DNA from: Brevibacillus panacihumi W25
GTDB lineage: Bacteria > Bacillota > Bacilli > Brevibacillales > Brevibacillaceae
Assembly: GCF_000503775.1 (NCBI RefSeq)
Contig: NZ_KI629782.1
Span: forward strand, 1,356,045 to 1,420,044
Reading direction: 5' to 3'
DNA length: 64,000 bases
Made by a program: the position numbers and the translations under genes. Of this stretch, positions 18,790-26,510 are shown piece by piece. The notes under the pieces are model-generated. The model worked only from the letters and a program-made list of their open reading frames with translations, ran no database searches and was not told the origin of the DNA. How positions within the stretch are numbered: the stretch's first letter is position 1; each line of letters opens with the position of its first letter.

Positions 18790-19554
18790 TCATGATTCTT
18801 CCAATGTCGACGTCAGCCATTTTTCAAACTTGTTTGCACTCATGATTTCGTGCGTGATAAATTCTCCATCATAAAAAAGTCCAAAAGTAGTCCAGACGGT
18901 TGGGGCTTGCTGAGCCTCTTCTCTGGTTGTCAACCGAACGGTCCGAAAGCTGACCCCTCGCCTGTCAGCTACTTCCCGCAAATCTTCCAAAACGCCGACC
19001 GCGAATGGACATTGGGCCGTATAATAAATCGCAACGCCCTTTTCCTTGCTGGTGCCTTGTTGCACCTGACGTGTAAATGAAGGCAGCACGGCACGGTCAT
19101 TCAAGGGCAAAGCCGCTAATTGAAAGTAAGGCCGAGCTTCATCCACGATGCTGAATCCCATATGTTCAAAGAAACGTTTCTCACTCAAAAAGGGAAGTTT
19201 TTTTGCTCCTACGATATGTACAAGACCATCCATTCCACGTGAGATGGCATCTTCCTTGCATTTTTGCAGCAAAGCTTTTGCGTAGCCGGAGTCTTTATAT
19301 TTGCCGGAGACCCATAGACAGTTCACGTACATATAGTTGGGGGCATGTATAGGAACCCAAGCCATCTCAGCCGGCAAATACTCGATGAAGACTTTTGCCC
19401 GTTCGTTCAAGCGGTAAAATACTAATCCCTCATCCATCCGCTCCGACAGCCAACGCTTCTTTTCTTGCACTGCCTGCTCGTATTGCTTTGCACCCAAAGC
19501 GCAGCACAGATGTTCACGATCGATATTGTCTTTCGTCAATTGCAGGTAAGCCAA
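18790..19554 (-). CDS. GNAT acetyltransferase with YoaP-like C-terminal domain
   Basis: A 254-residue protein: GNAT fold in the first half (NCLWVSGKYKDSGYAKALLQKCKEDA, acetyl-CoA binding loop near 80-105) and a thioredoxin-like second half containing YYTAQCPFAVGVLEDLREVA, as in Bacillus YoaP. Only one cysteine is present at the CxxC-like position (CPFA), so disulfide redox chemistry is unlikely. TTG 19554 starts after AAGGGGGCGGGAAA. Substrate unknown. It stands where the nano-RNase gene nrnA is found between dnaE and ytpI in Bacillus subtilis. Confidence 0.75.
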   Translation of the reverse strand: MAYLQLTKDNIDREHLCCALGAKQYEQAVQEKKRWLSERMDEGLVFYRLNERAKVFIEYLPAEMAWVPIHAPNYMYVNCLWVSGKYKDSGYAKALLQKCKEDAISRGMDGLVHIVGAKKLPFLSEKRFFEHMGFSIVDEARPYFQLAALPLNDRAVLPSFTRQVQQGTSKEKGVAIYYTAQCPFAVGVLEDLREVADRRGVSFRTVRLTTREEAQQAPTVWTTFGLFYDGEFITHEIMSANKFEKWLTSTLEES

Positions 19555-19626
19555 TTTCCCGCCCCCTTCGTATTTCCCTCATAATCTTGCCTACTCTTAT
19601 TTGATCAGATTTTCCGACACAAAACA

Positions 19627-19640
19627 AGAACGAATGTTCT
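19627..19640. promoter_or_regulatory. LexA-like palindrome (weak candidate)
   Basis: AGAACGAATGTTCT matches the Bacillus DinR/LexA consensus CGAACRNRYGTTYC at all but the two outermost positions. It lies in the divergent region between the YoaP-like gene and ytpI. An 8-bp core match is expected about once by chance in a window this size, hence low confidence. Confidence 0.25.
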
Positions 19641-19714
19641 CTTCTGATTCATTGCCTTCCCGACCGTCATCTGATAGGATAGAACAAGATTGCTAGAGAG
19701 GATGACGTTTTCGC

Positions 19715-20026
19715 ATGTGGAACGCCTTTTTCATGACCGGGGTTCTCGCTACGCTGGTATCCAGCGTGTATTACAGCATGACTGCCCGCAGACGAGGAAT
19801 CCATCCGTTGGAATCCCGCATGACACTGGGAAAGATGAACATTTCCATGGGGATTCTCGTGGCTTTGCTTGGTTTCAATCAATTTACCTTTGAAGAGCTG
19901 GATACGATCCGCATCGTAATCGCTTTGATGTTGATTTTTGTCGCAGCAGTAAATCTTTTTTTGGGCTCTCGCAACTACTTTCGCTATCGCGACGCATGGC
20001 GCAAGGAAATAAAAAGCGAGAGATAA
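19715..20026 (+). CDS. ytpI: YtpI-family small membrane protein
   Basis: A 103-residue protein with three membrane segments (about 2-20, 43-58, 64-86) and a basic tail RYRDAWRKEIKSER. Length and the MTLGKMNISMGI central segment agree with Bacillus YtpI, function unknown. ATG 19715 has only a GAGAGG at 12-15 bases, so translation may be weak. Divergent from the YoaP-like gene. Confidence 0.75.
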   Translation: MWNAFFMTGVLATLVSSVYYSMTARRRGIHPLESRMTLGKMNISMGILVALLGFNQFTFEELDTIRIVIALMLIFVAAVNLFLGSRNYFRYRDAWRKEIKSER

Positions 20027-20091
20027 GGGACTGGATGGCTTTTTCCTGTTTTACCATCTGTTTATTCTGGCTAAATCCCTTTTTCCTACGC

Positions 20092-20161
20092 TATAATGAA
20101 CCTGTGTGACATCCTAATGCTTCAGACAACCCGAGTGCAGTGCCGACGGTTGTCCTTTTTT
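20092..20161 (+). ncRNA. Candidate small RNA with promoter -10 and intrinsic terminator
   Basis: A perfect TATAAT (20092-20097) is followed about 30 bases on by a GACAACC / GGTTGTC stem (20125-20154) and CTTTTTTTA. This could yield an RNA of 50-60 nt; alternatively the hairpin is just the terminator of ytpI. No good -35 box is seen. Confidence 0.25.
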
Positions 20162-20185
20162 ATGTTCCGGGGATTCACGTTTGTG

Positions 20186-20806
20186 CTACGGCTTGGCCCA
20201 CAGCTCTTCCGGATTCAGCTCGTAGATCCCGTCTTCACGGTACATATAATGATTCATGACAAATTCCCTGCGGATGGTCGCATAATCCTCGTGAAACTGA
20301 CGGATGTATTCGTTGATCTGTGCTTCGGTATACTTGCGCCCTTTTTCCAAACCACGCACCATGTGTTCAAAGACGATCAGCTTTTTCTTGCGCTGGGCGG
20401 GGATCTGCTTCAAGCGTCCGTCAGCGGTATAAAACGTGCGCAATACCTGTAAGCTTTCTACCACGGGCTTCCCTCCTCCTTCCTTCGCTTCTTTTCCTTC
20501 CTCTTCCCAAAGACTTTCTTCCGTTCCTTTTTTCGCATGCTTGAGCACGTCTACGATCGCCTGTGACAGCCTCTTTACGTTGGCTTCATGCAGGTAGAAG
20601 TAGATCGTGTTTTTATCCCGTCGCTCATAGACGAGTGCGGCTTCGCGCAGCTTCGCCATGTGATGCGTAATCGTCGGCGGAGTGACGCCCAGTTTTCCTG
20701 CCAGGGCCTGCCCATGCAAGGGACCATTCGCCAGTATGGCCAGGATGCGGATACGCGTCGTGTCGCCCATGGCTTTGTAGAACGTAACGAGTTGATCGAG
20801 TTGCAC
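20186..20806 (-). CDS. ArsR-family regulator with C-terminal DUF2087 domain
   Basis: A 206-residue protein. Residues 1-90 form an ArsR-type winged helix (DTTRIRILAILANGPLHGQALAGKLGVTPPTITHHMAKLREAALV). Residues 125-200 form a DUF2087 domain (LIVFEHMVRGLEKGRKYTEAQINEYIRQFHEDYATIRREFVMNHYMYREDGIYEL). The two are linked by an acidic, low-complexity hinge. There is no clear metal-binding CXC motif, so a metal effector is doubtful. GTG 20806 lies nine bases after AGGAGG. A near-perfect AT-rich palindrome 37 bases upstream suggests autoregulation. Its target genes are unknown. Confidence 0.8.
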   Translation of the reverse strand: MQLDQLVTFYKAMGDTTRIRILAILANGPLHGQALAGKLGVTPPTITHHMAKLREAALVYERRDKNTIYFYLHEANVKRLSQAIVDVLKHAKKGTEESLWEEEGKEAKEGGGKPVVESLQVLRTFYTADGRLKQIPAQRKKKLIVFEHMVRGLEKGRKYTEAQINEYIRQFHEDYATIRREFVMNHYMYREDGIYELNPEELWAKP

Positions 20807-20842
20807 GTTCGGTGTCCTCCTATATCGGTTTGTTTGCTTACC

Positions 20843-20864
20843 TAATTCGATATATATCTAATTA
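20843..20864. promoter_or_regulatory. Probable operator of the ArsR-DUF2087 regulator
   Basis: A 22-bp palindrome of the form TAATTNGATAT / ATATCNAATTA, with one mismatched pair, located 37 bases upstream of the GTG start and next to a TATAAT-like sequence (20861-20867 region, minus strand). Size and position fit an ArsR-family operator. Confidence 0.55.
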
Positions 20865-20894
20865 TAAAGTAGATGACTTTACATGCTTTGTCAA

Positions 20895-21142
20895 TTGGTG
20901 GTCTTCGGACTATAGTGGAGGAGAGGAAAAAGGGGGAAACGCTCAAGGCGGGTTGGGATCTTTACTGGGGGTCATTCCTGGACGTCTCCACTCCAAAGGC
21001 GGAACCGCGGCCAAAAGCAGCCGGTTCGAAGAAGCGGATCAGGGTTGGCCGCTGAGAGCGTGTTCCGCTTTTCCGTTCCGACTGGGTTAAGATCCCAAAT
21101 GCCTTCGCTTATTCCCCCTTTTTCCTCGGCCAGCTTTGTAGT
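20895..21142. repeat. Dispersed hairpin repeat, copy 2
   Basis: Same family as 4696-4948. The paired blocks are GAGGAAAAAGGGGGAA / TTCCCCCTTTTTCCTC, GGGATCTT / AAGATCCC, CGGAAC / GTTCCG and GCGGCCAA / TTGGCCGC. Compared with copy 1, the AAAATGGGG / CCCCATTTT and GTCCAA / TTGGAC stems change on both sides so that pairing is kept. It fills most of the gene-free 20865-21176 interval. Confidence 0.85.
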
Positions 21143-21176
21143 TCGTTTTCTTGAAGGCATCTCTAGAAGAAAATAT

Positions 21177-21227
21177 AAAAAGGTCAATCCCCTCACGGCT
21201 TGTTGATTCCGTGAGTAGGGTTGACCT
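21177..21227 (-). terminator. Intrinsic terminator of ytoI
   Basis: On the minus strand AAGGTCAACCCTACTCACGG pairs with CCGTGAGGGGATTGACCTT apart from a small internal loop, followed by TTTTTA. Starts seven bases beyond the ytoI stop. Confidence 0.85.
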
Positions 21228-21233
21228 TCTTTA

Positions 21234-22544
21234 TTAGCGCTCGATAATCTGTGCGGCAATCATGGCTTGCCCTACAATCTGATCACCCTGGTAGACAGAG
21301 ACCTCTGCCTTGCCATAGCGGCGACCGATATCCAGAAGGCGTGGTTTGATCTGGATCTGGCTCTCCATCTGAACGGGCTTGAGGAAGTAGACGGTGACGT
21401 TCTCCGGCACCATGTCGCCGCGGCGATGGTGACGTAGGAGATTGCATGCCGCTTCCACCATCACAGTGGTCATGATGCCGCTGGCAATGGTTCCAAGGTG
21501 ATTGGTCATTTGCGGAGTCACTTCGCCGACATAGGTCAGTTCGTCAGCCTGCCGTTCTTCCCGGAAGTGCGACATGATCAGATTGGGAAAGGTTTCGCTC
21601 ATCTGTGGCTGTTTGGCTGTAAATTGCAGAGCCTTCAGGACGTCGTTGCGACTCAGTACACCGACGAGCTTGCGGTAATTGTCCACGACGGGCAAAAGCT
21701 CGATGCCCTCCCAAACCATCATGTGGGCGGAGGATGCTACCGATACCCGCGGTGAGGTCGTAATCGGATTTTTGGTCATCACCTTGTCGATGGTGGCAGT
21801 TTCATCGTGGCCGATGATATCCTTCGAGGTGACGATCCCGATCAGACGCATCTGCTCGTCTACGACGGGAAACCGGGTATCCTGATACAGCTCGGTGTAT
21901 TGATGCCATTTGGCAACAGTGTCGGACGTCAGCAGCACCGGTGTCTCCGCCAGCGGCTTCAACACGTCCTCGACCATCACGATTTCCTTTTTGATCAGTC
22001 GGTCATAGATCGCTCGGTTGATCATCGAAGCCACGGTAAAGGAGTCGTAGCTGGAAGAGATGATCGGGAGCGCGAGGCGATCCGCCAGCTGCTTCATCTC
22101 GTCACTGGTGTCAAATCCCCCTGTGATCAGAACTGCAGCGCCCTGCTGCAAGGCGATCTTGTGAGCCTGGTAGCGGTTCCCCACGATCAGCAGGCTCCCG
22201 GCGTCGATGTAGCGCATCATCGCTTCCAATTGCATGGCACCGATGACGAACTTGTTCAATGTCTTATGTAATCCTTCCCTTCCCCCCAACACGTGGCCAT
22301 CGACGATGTTGACCACTTCGGCGAAGGTAAGCCGCTCTATGTTTTCTTTTTGTTTCTTCTCAATGCGGACCGTTCCTACACGCTCGATTGTGCTTACGTA
22401 TCCTTGCGTTTCCGCTTCCTTGATCGCGCGGTACGCCGTTCCCTCGCTTACATCCAGGTCCTTGGCGATTTGCCGCACGGAAATCTTCGAACCGATCGGA
22501 AGGCGATCAATATGCTGCAAAATTTGTTCATGCTTGGTTGCCAT
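21234..22544 (-). CDS. ytoI: YtoI: HTH, DRTGG, twin CBS and hot-dog domain protein
   Basis: A 436-residue cytosolic multi-domain protein matching Bacillus YtoI in order: winged helix (ISVRQIAKDLDVSEGTAYRAIKEAE), DRTGG domain (about 75-180), two CBS repeats (190-305) with DVLKPLAETPVLL and VMTKNPITTSPRVSV, and a C-terminal thioesterase-like hot-dog domain (LGTIASGIMTTVMVEAACNLL). CBS pairs commonly bind adenine nucleotides, so this may be a nucleotide-sensing regulator; the ligand is unknown. ATG 22544 is preferred over an in-frame ATG at 22556 because GGAGG is spaced five bases from it and MATKHEQILQ is the expected N-terminus. Confidence 0.88.
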   Translation of the reverse strand: MATKHEQILQHIDRLPIGSKISVRQIAKDLDVSEGTAYRAIKEAETQGYVSTIERVGTVRIEKKQKENIERLTFAEVVNIVDGHVLGGREGLHKTLNKFVIGAMQLEAMMRYIDAGSLLIVGNRYQAHKIALQQGAAVLITGGFDTSDEMKQLADRLALPIISSSYDSFTVASMINRAIYDRLIKKEIVMVEDVLKPLAETPVLLTSDTVAKWHQYTELYQDTRFPVVDEQMRLIGIVTSKDIIGHDETATIDKVMTKNPITTSPRVSVASSAHMMVWEGIELLPVVDNYRKLVGVLSRNDVLKALQFTAKQPQMSETFPNLIMSHFREERQADELTYVGEVTPQMTNHLGTIASGIMTTVMVEAACNLLRHHRRGDMVPENVTVYFLKPVQMESQIQIKPRLLDIGRRYGKAEVSVYQGDQIVGQAMIAAQIIER

Positions 22545-22616
22545 TTTCGCCTCCATCCCCCCTCTTCATGCATCCGGTCGATGCTCTCCTTCGATCAATA
22601 TACCCGAAGGCGGAGC

Positions 22617-22644
22617 AAAAAAAAAGGGTAGCTTTTTCAGCTAC
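22617..22644 (-). terminator. Intrinsic terminator of yheB
   Basis: On the minus strand GTAGCT / AGCTAC with a five-base loop, followed by CC and nine T. It lies about 105 bases beyond the yheB stop. Confidence 0.8.
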
Positions 22645-22748
22645 TCCGACAGAAAGTATATCATTAAGGGGGTTTTCATCGTGCTTTTATCATACCCCCG
22701 AAATATTACAGGAAGATTACAGTGGAGTTACATTATCATTTCAGTTTT

Positions 22749-23906
22749 TCAACCCAGCCATAGTGCGAGAAGACCCTGCACCAATCCGATCACGCCACCC
22801 AGGATAAAACCTAGCAGCGTAATCATACGAAACTCTTTTCCGGAAATCCCGATAACCATCTCTTCGATCCGCTCCATCGGAAATCCTTCTACCTGCCGTG
22901 TGACAATATCACGGACAGAAATTTTGCTGACGATCCGCTCCACGTTGCTCTCCAGCTTTTGCACCATCCAGCCGGACAGACTCGGAATCGTTTTGGTCAA
23001 AATAGTCTCGCGAAACGGGGCTGTCACCCGGGAAAGCGGTTCGTCGATAAAACGCAGGCTGTGGGCTTCCATTCTGGCAAAAAGGGCATGCGCCCAGTCA
23101 TCGACTTGATCCCGTCCGATCCATTCCATCAGCTCCCCGACCTTTTTCTCCAGGAGCTTGTCCGCTTCCAGCTTCAAAAATAGCTGCACGCGCTGGGAAA
23201 GCTCCGGGCTTTGCAGCCATTCATCCAAGCGGGGCAAAATTTTGCCGACGACCTTGTCATCTCCAAGAAACATCCCGACCAGACCGCCGAACATGCCGCC
23301 TCCACCACCCAACAGACCGCGAATCATCTCCTGCAAGGTCTGTTGTCCCTCAGATGTGTGAAGATAGCCGCGCAGACGCGACAAAAGCAATTGGCTCACA
23401 GCCGTCGTCGCTGCTTCCAAGCGCTCCACTCCAGCGGGGGACAGAAGCTCTCGCAAGGCTCGATCTTCATAGTGGTGCAGCGTCCTCTCTATGAAACTGT
23501 TCCAGTGCAGCAGGACCGGCGTTCGCACGGTATCGCTCCACTTCCCTTCTTCATCAAAAACCTGAGGCATAGTAGCCTGCAGGATTTGACGCAGATTTCG
23601 CTCTTCGGACATCCACTCCGCAGCGAATCTCTCTAGCCAGCTCCTGAGGTTGTTCTCCAGGTCTCCCTGGGCAATCGCCCGTTTGATCCCTTCTGTCGTC
23701 AAAAGATGATCCTCTACTAATCTGCCCATTTGTATGGCAATATCGTCTCTTCTACTGGGGATGAGTCCAGGCGTGAAGGGAACGCGCCAACGCCCGATAT
23801 ACCAAGGCCTCAAGGGGCGGAAAAGCATGCGAATCGCCAGCTCATTCGTCACTCCGCCAATCGCGGATCCAACTGCAATGTTCACTAGTAATAACCAACT
23901 GTTCAT
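22749..23906 (-). CDS. yheB: DUF445 membrane protein YheB
   Basis: A 385-residue DUF445 protein: N-terminal membrane helix with the family motif GVTNELAIRMLFRP and FTPGLIPSRRDDIA, a long helical soluble middle including a GGGGGMFGGLVGMF glycine run, and a C-terminal membrane helix (LLGFILGGVIGLVQGLLALWLG). Molecular function unknown. ATG 23906 (MNSWLLLVNIAVGS) fits the membrane-insertion start; longer in-frame starts lack a ribosome site. It is divergent from the yheD/yheC cluster, as yheB neighbours yheC in Bacillus subtilis. Confidence 0.85.
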   Translation of the reverse strand: MNSWLLLVNIAVGSAIGGVTNELAIRMLFRPLRPWYIGRWRVPFTPGLIPSRRDDIAIQMGRLVEDHLLTTEGIKRAIAQGDLENNLRSWLERFAAEWMSEERNLRQILQATMPQVFDEEGKWSDTVRTPVLLHWNSFIERTLHHYEDRALRELLSPAGVERLEAATTAVSQLLLSRLRGYLHTSEGQQTLQEMIRGLLGGGGGMFGGLVGMFLGDDKVVGKILPRLDEWLQSPELSQRVQLFLKLEADKLLEKKVGELMEWIGRDQVDDWAHALFARMEAHSLRFIDEPLSRVTAPFRETILTKTIPSLSGWMVQKLESNVERIVSKISVRDIVTRQVEGFPMERIEEMVIGISGKEFRMITLLGFILGGVIGLVQGLLALWLG

Positions 23907-23936
23907 AAATACTAATAACCTCTCTTCTCTGCATGG

Positions 23937-23965
23937 CACCAAACCATTTGGCTGCTCATACCATA
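23937..23965 (+). promoter_or_regulatory. Sigma-K/sigma-E-type promoter of the YheC/YheD cluster
   Basis: CACC (23937-23940), 16 bases, then CATACCATA (23957-23965), matching the mother-cell consensus AC-N16-CATANNNTA. It lies 35 bases before the first ATP-grasp start. It supports late, mother-cell expression of the spore-coat-associated genes. Confidence 0.6.
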
Positions 23966-23999
23966 GACTAACTTCATGCCTGATGGGAAGGGGATAATC

Positions 24000-25415
24000 A
24001 TGTCGTACCTACCAACCGTCGTGCAAGCAATCGAGCCAAAATCAGAAGTTGACCTTTACCTGCCCCAGGCGCATATGCGCAAATGGAACCTGCAACCTTC
24101 CACACTAACCGTCCAATTCGGGAACAAAACGGTTCGCGCCCGCGTAAGCCGCATGGAACGCAAAAGCCGAATATGGATCCGAACATCCATGGCCCAATCG
24201 TTGCATCTGCCTACGGGAGTCCCGTTGCTGGTGGATTACCAGGCGAACCAACAATCTCTAGTTTTTGGCCCCTATATGGGAATCCTGGTTTCCGCGTACA
24301 ATCTCCAATACCCGCTCGCGCCTTTCGGTCCGCTCTCGCATTTTTTCAACGAAGTGGCAGACAGCTGCCGCAAGCGTGGGGGCGTGATTTGTGCGTTTCG
24401 ACCGCAGGACGTCAACTGGGATGCGGGCATTGTCCGCGGACTGGTTCGCAAAGGCGGCTCCTGGAGACAGCAGGTGCTGCCTCTTCCCCAATGCATCTAC
24501 AATCGTCTCGTCTCGCGCCAACGGGAACGAAGCGAAGCGATGAGCGCCTGGGTCCAGCGCTGCAAGGAAGCTAACATTCCATTCTTCAATGAAAGATTTT
24601 TGAACAAATGGCACGTCCACACCGCTTTGGAAAAGCAAGAAGCAGCCGTACCTCACCTGCCAGGCATGCTCCGCTATGAGAATCAGGATGATCTACAAGA
24701 AATGATCACCCGCTACCACACCGTCTATGCCAAACCGGCCAATGGCAGCATGGGCCGCGGCATCATCCGTCTTCGCCGCAAGCAAAATGGCTATCAAGCA
24801 GCCAGTCCCGGCGGATTGAACAAACATTTTTCCAGTATTTCTGGACTGCACAAATATCTCAGCAAACGAACAAAAGGCAAACCTTATTTGCTGCAGCAAG
24901 GTTTACCCCTAATCGGCGTTCAGAACCGACCGGCTGATTTTCGCGTTCTGGTGCAAAAAGACCGCAAAGGAGAATGGTCCATCACCTCGCTAGTCGCCCG
25001 CCTCGGACAAAACCGCATTGTCTCCAACGTCTCGCGGGGCGGGTCGATGATGTCGCCAGCCCATGCGTTGCGTCTGTGTGGACCTTGGGCGTGTTCGCAG
25101 CGCCCCACGCCGCAAACGTTGAAGCATGTCGCATTGAAGCTCTCCCGTTTGCTGGAGGAAGCTCTTCCTGGCCACTATGCCGAATTCGGTGTCGACCTCG
25201 GCGTAGATGTGCGCGGACAGGTATGGCTGCTCGAGGTCAACAGCAAGCCCTCCAAGACGGTCAATTCCATCCCGATCCCAGAAGGCGCTGAAGCACCGCC
25301 GCGTCGGGCTAGGCCTTCCGCCGTGCGGATGTTTGAATACGCCTCGTATATCAGCGGCTTTCCACGTCCTAGCCCCAACAGAAAAACCGCGAGAAAGAAA
25401 ACAAGACGAAGGTGA
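24000..25415 (+). CDS. YheD-type ATP-grasp protein 1 (spore coat-associated family)
   Basis: A 471-residue member of the YheC/YheD ATP-grasp family. Residues 1-90 are the small-barrel N-terminal region (LYLPQAHMRKWNL...) missing from YheC; residues 110-450 are the ATP-grasp core with YAKPANGSMGRGIIRL (nucleotide loop), PADFRVLVQKDRKGEW and the metal-ligand segment FGVDLGVDVRGQVWLLEVNSKP. A basic RKTARKKTRRR tail is unusual. Family members associate with the endospore coat; ligase substrate unknown. ATG 24000 follows AAGGGGATAATC; the first of four tandem paralogs. Confidence 0.85.
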   Translation: MSYLPTVVQAIEPKSEVDLYLPQAHMRKWNLQPSTLTVQFGNKTVRARVSRMERKSRIWIRTSMAQSLHLPTGVPLLVDYQANQQSLVFGPYMGILVSAYNLQYPLAPFGPLSHFFNEVADSCRKRGGVICAFRPQDVNWDAGIVRGLVRKGGSWRQQVLPLPQCIYNRLVSRQRERSEAMSAWVQRCKEANIPFFNERFLNKWHVHTALEKQEAAVPHLPGMLRYENQDDLQEMITRYHTVYAKPANGSMGRGIIRLRRKQNGYQAASPGGLNKHFSSISGLHKYLSKRTKGKPYLLQQGLPLIGVQNRPADFRVLVQKDRKGEWSITSLVARLGQNRIVSNVSRGGSMMSPAHALRLCGPWACSQRPTPQTLKHVALKLSRLLEEALPGHYAEFGVDLGVDVRGQVWLLEVNSKPSKTVNSIPIPEGAEAPPRRARPSAVRMFEYASYISGFPRPSPNRKTARKKTRRR

Positions 25416-25420
25416 CACCC

Positions 25421-26497
25421 ATGGCAGCAAACAAAAGCTTGGGCATCATGACCCGTTGTCAAGGCTCCCATTTTGTCGATAAGGGCTATTATAGAAAACT
25501 GACTCTTTTTGGACGAAAGCACGGCATACGCGTCTTTGTTTTTTCTCCACGCAGAGTCGATTTTGCCACTCGAACGGTCAGAGGCTTTGAATATCGGGGA
25601 GGGGTCTGGCAAGGCGGCACCTTTCCCTTGCCTGCGTTCATCTATGACCGATGCTTCATCGGCCCATCTTACCGCCACTATAAACCATTTGTCGAAAAGT
25701 TGCAAAACGACCCTGCCATTACGTTTTTGGGGTACGGTCTGTCTGGCAAATGGCAGGTGCAGCAGATCCTCGCAAAATCGCCCAAGATCGCACCCTACCT
25801 CCCTCCGACGCAGATTTTTACGCTGGCCAATCTGCAGGATACGCTGAGCGCGCACGGCTCCGCGATCATTAAGCCAGCCGCCGGCACTCACGGGATCGGC
25901 GTCGTGCGAATCAGCGAAAAAGACAACGGTTTTGAACTGAAAGGCAGGAACCGGGAGAATCAGCCCATTAGCCGCCTTTTCAAGCACTGGGGAGGGGTGA
26001 AGCTCTTCCTCTCCTCTTTTACAGCAGGACGTAAATTCCTCGTCCAGCCGTACCTGAAGCTGCATACGCCAGAGGGTATCCCATTCGACGTTCGCGTCCT
26101 CGTCCAAAAAAACGGCCTTGGCGAATGGGAGGTAACGGGCAAGGCTGTGCGGCTGGGAGATCCGCGCAGCATCACTTCGAACCTTCACGGTGGAGGAAAG
26201 GCCGTCTCGCTCTCTCCCTTTCTCGCTCGTACCTACAAACCGGCCATGCAGGAACGTATCGAACAGCAGGTAAACCAGTTGGCAGTCGAGCTGCCCATTT
26301 TTCTGGAGCAGTCCCATGGCAGACTCGTAGAACTGGGAATTGATATCGGCATCGATACTTCTGGCCATGTCTGGGTCATTGAAGTCAACAGCAGACCAGG
26401 GCGCAATGTATTCAACCTGATAAACGATCCGGTCGCCAAGCGGCACTCGATCACCCAACCGGTACGATACGCCAACTATCTCATGAAGAGCGTGTAG
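25421..26497 (+). CDS. yheC: YheC-type ATP-grasp protein (spore coat-associated family)
   Basis: A 358-residue paralog lacking the 90-residue N-terminal region, as in Bacillus YheC. Core motifs: VFSPRRVDFATRTVRG, IIKPAAGTHGIGVVRI, PFDVRVLVQKNGLGEW and LGIDIGIDTSGHVWVIEVNSRPG near 300-322. ATG 25421 is six bases past AAGGTG; an upstream in-frame GTG at 25412 overlaps the stop of the preceding gene and would also work. Translationally coupled to the YheD-like gene before it. Confidence 0.8.
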   Translation: MAANKSLGIMTRCQGSHFVDKGYYRKLTLFGRKHGIRVFVFSPRRVDFATRTVRGFEYRGGVWQGGTFPLPAFIYDRCFIGPSYRHYKPFVEKLQNDPAITFLGYGLSGKWQVQQILAKSPKIAPYLPPTQIFTLANLQDTLSAHGSAIIKPAAGTHGIGVVRISEKDNGFELKGRNRENQPISRLFKHWGGVKLFLSSFTAGRKFLVQPYLKLHTPEGIPFDVRVLVQKNGLGEWEVTGKAVRLGDPRSITSNLHGGGKAVSLSPFLARTYKPAMQERIEQQVNQLAVELPIFLEQSHGRLVELGIDIGIDTSGHVWVIEVNSRPGRNVFNLINDPVAKRHSITQPVRYANYLMKSV

Positions 26498-26510
26498 GAG
26501 GTAACAAAGC

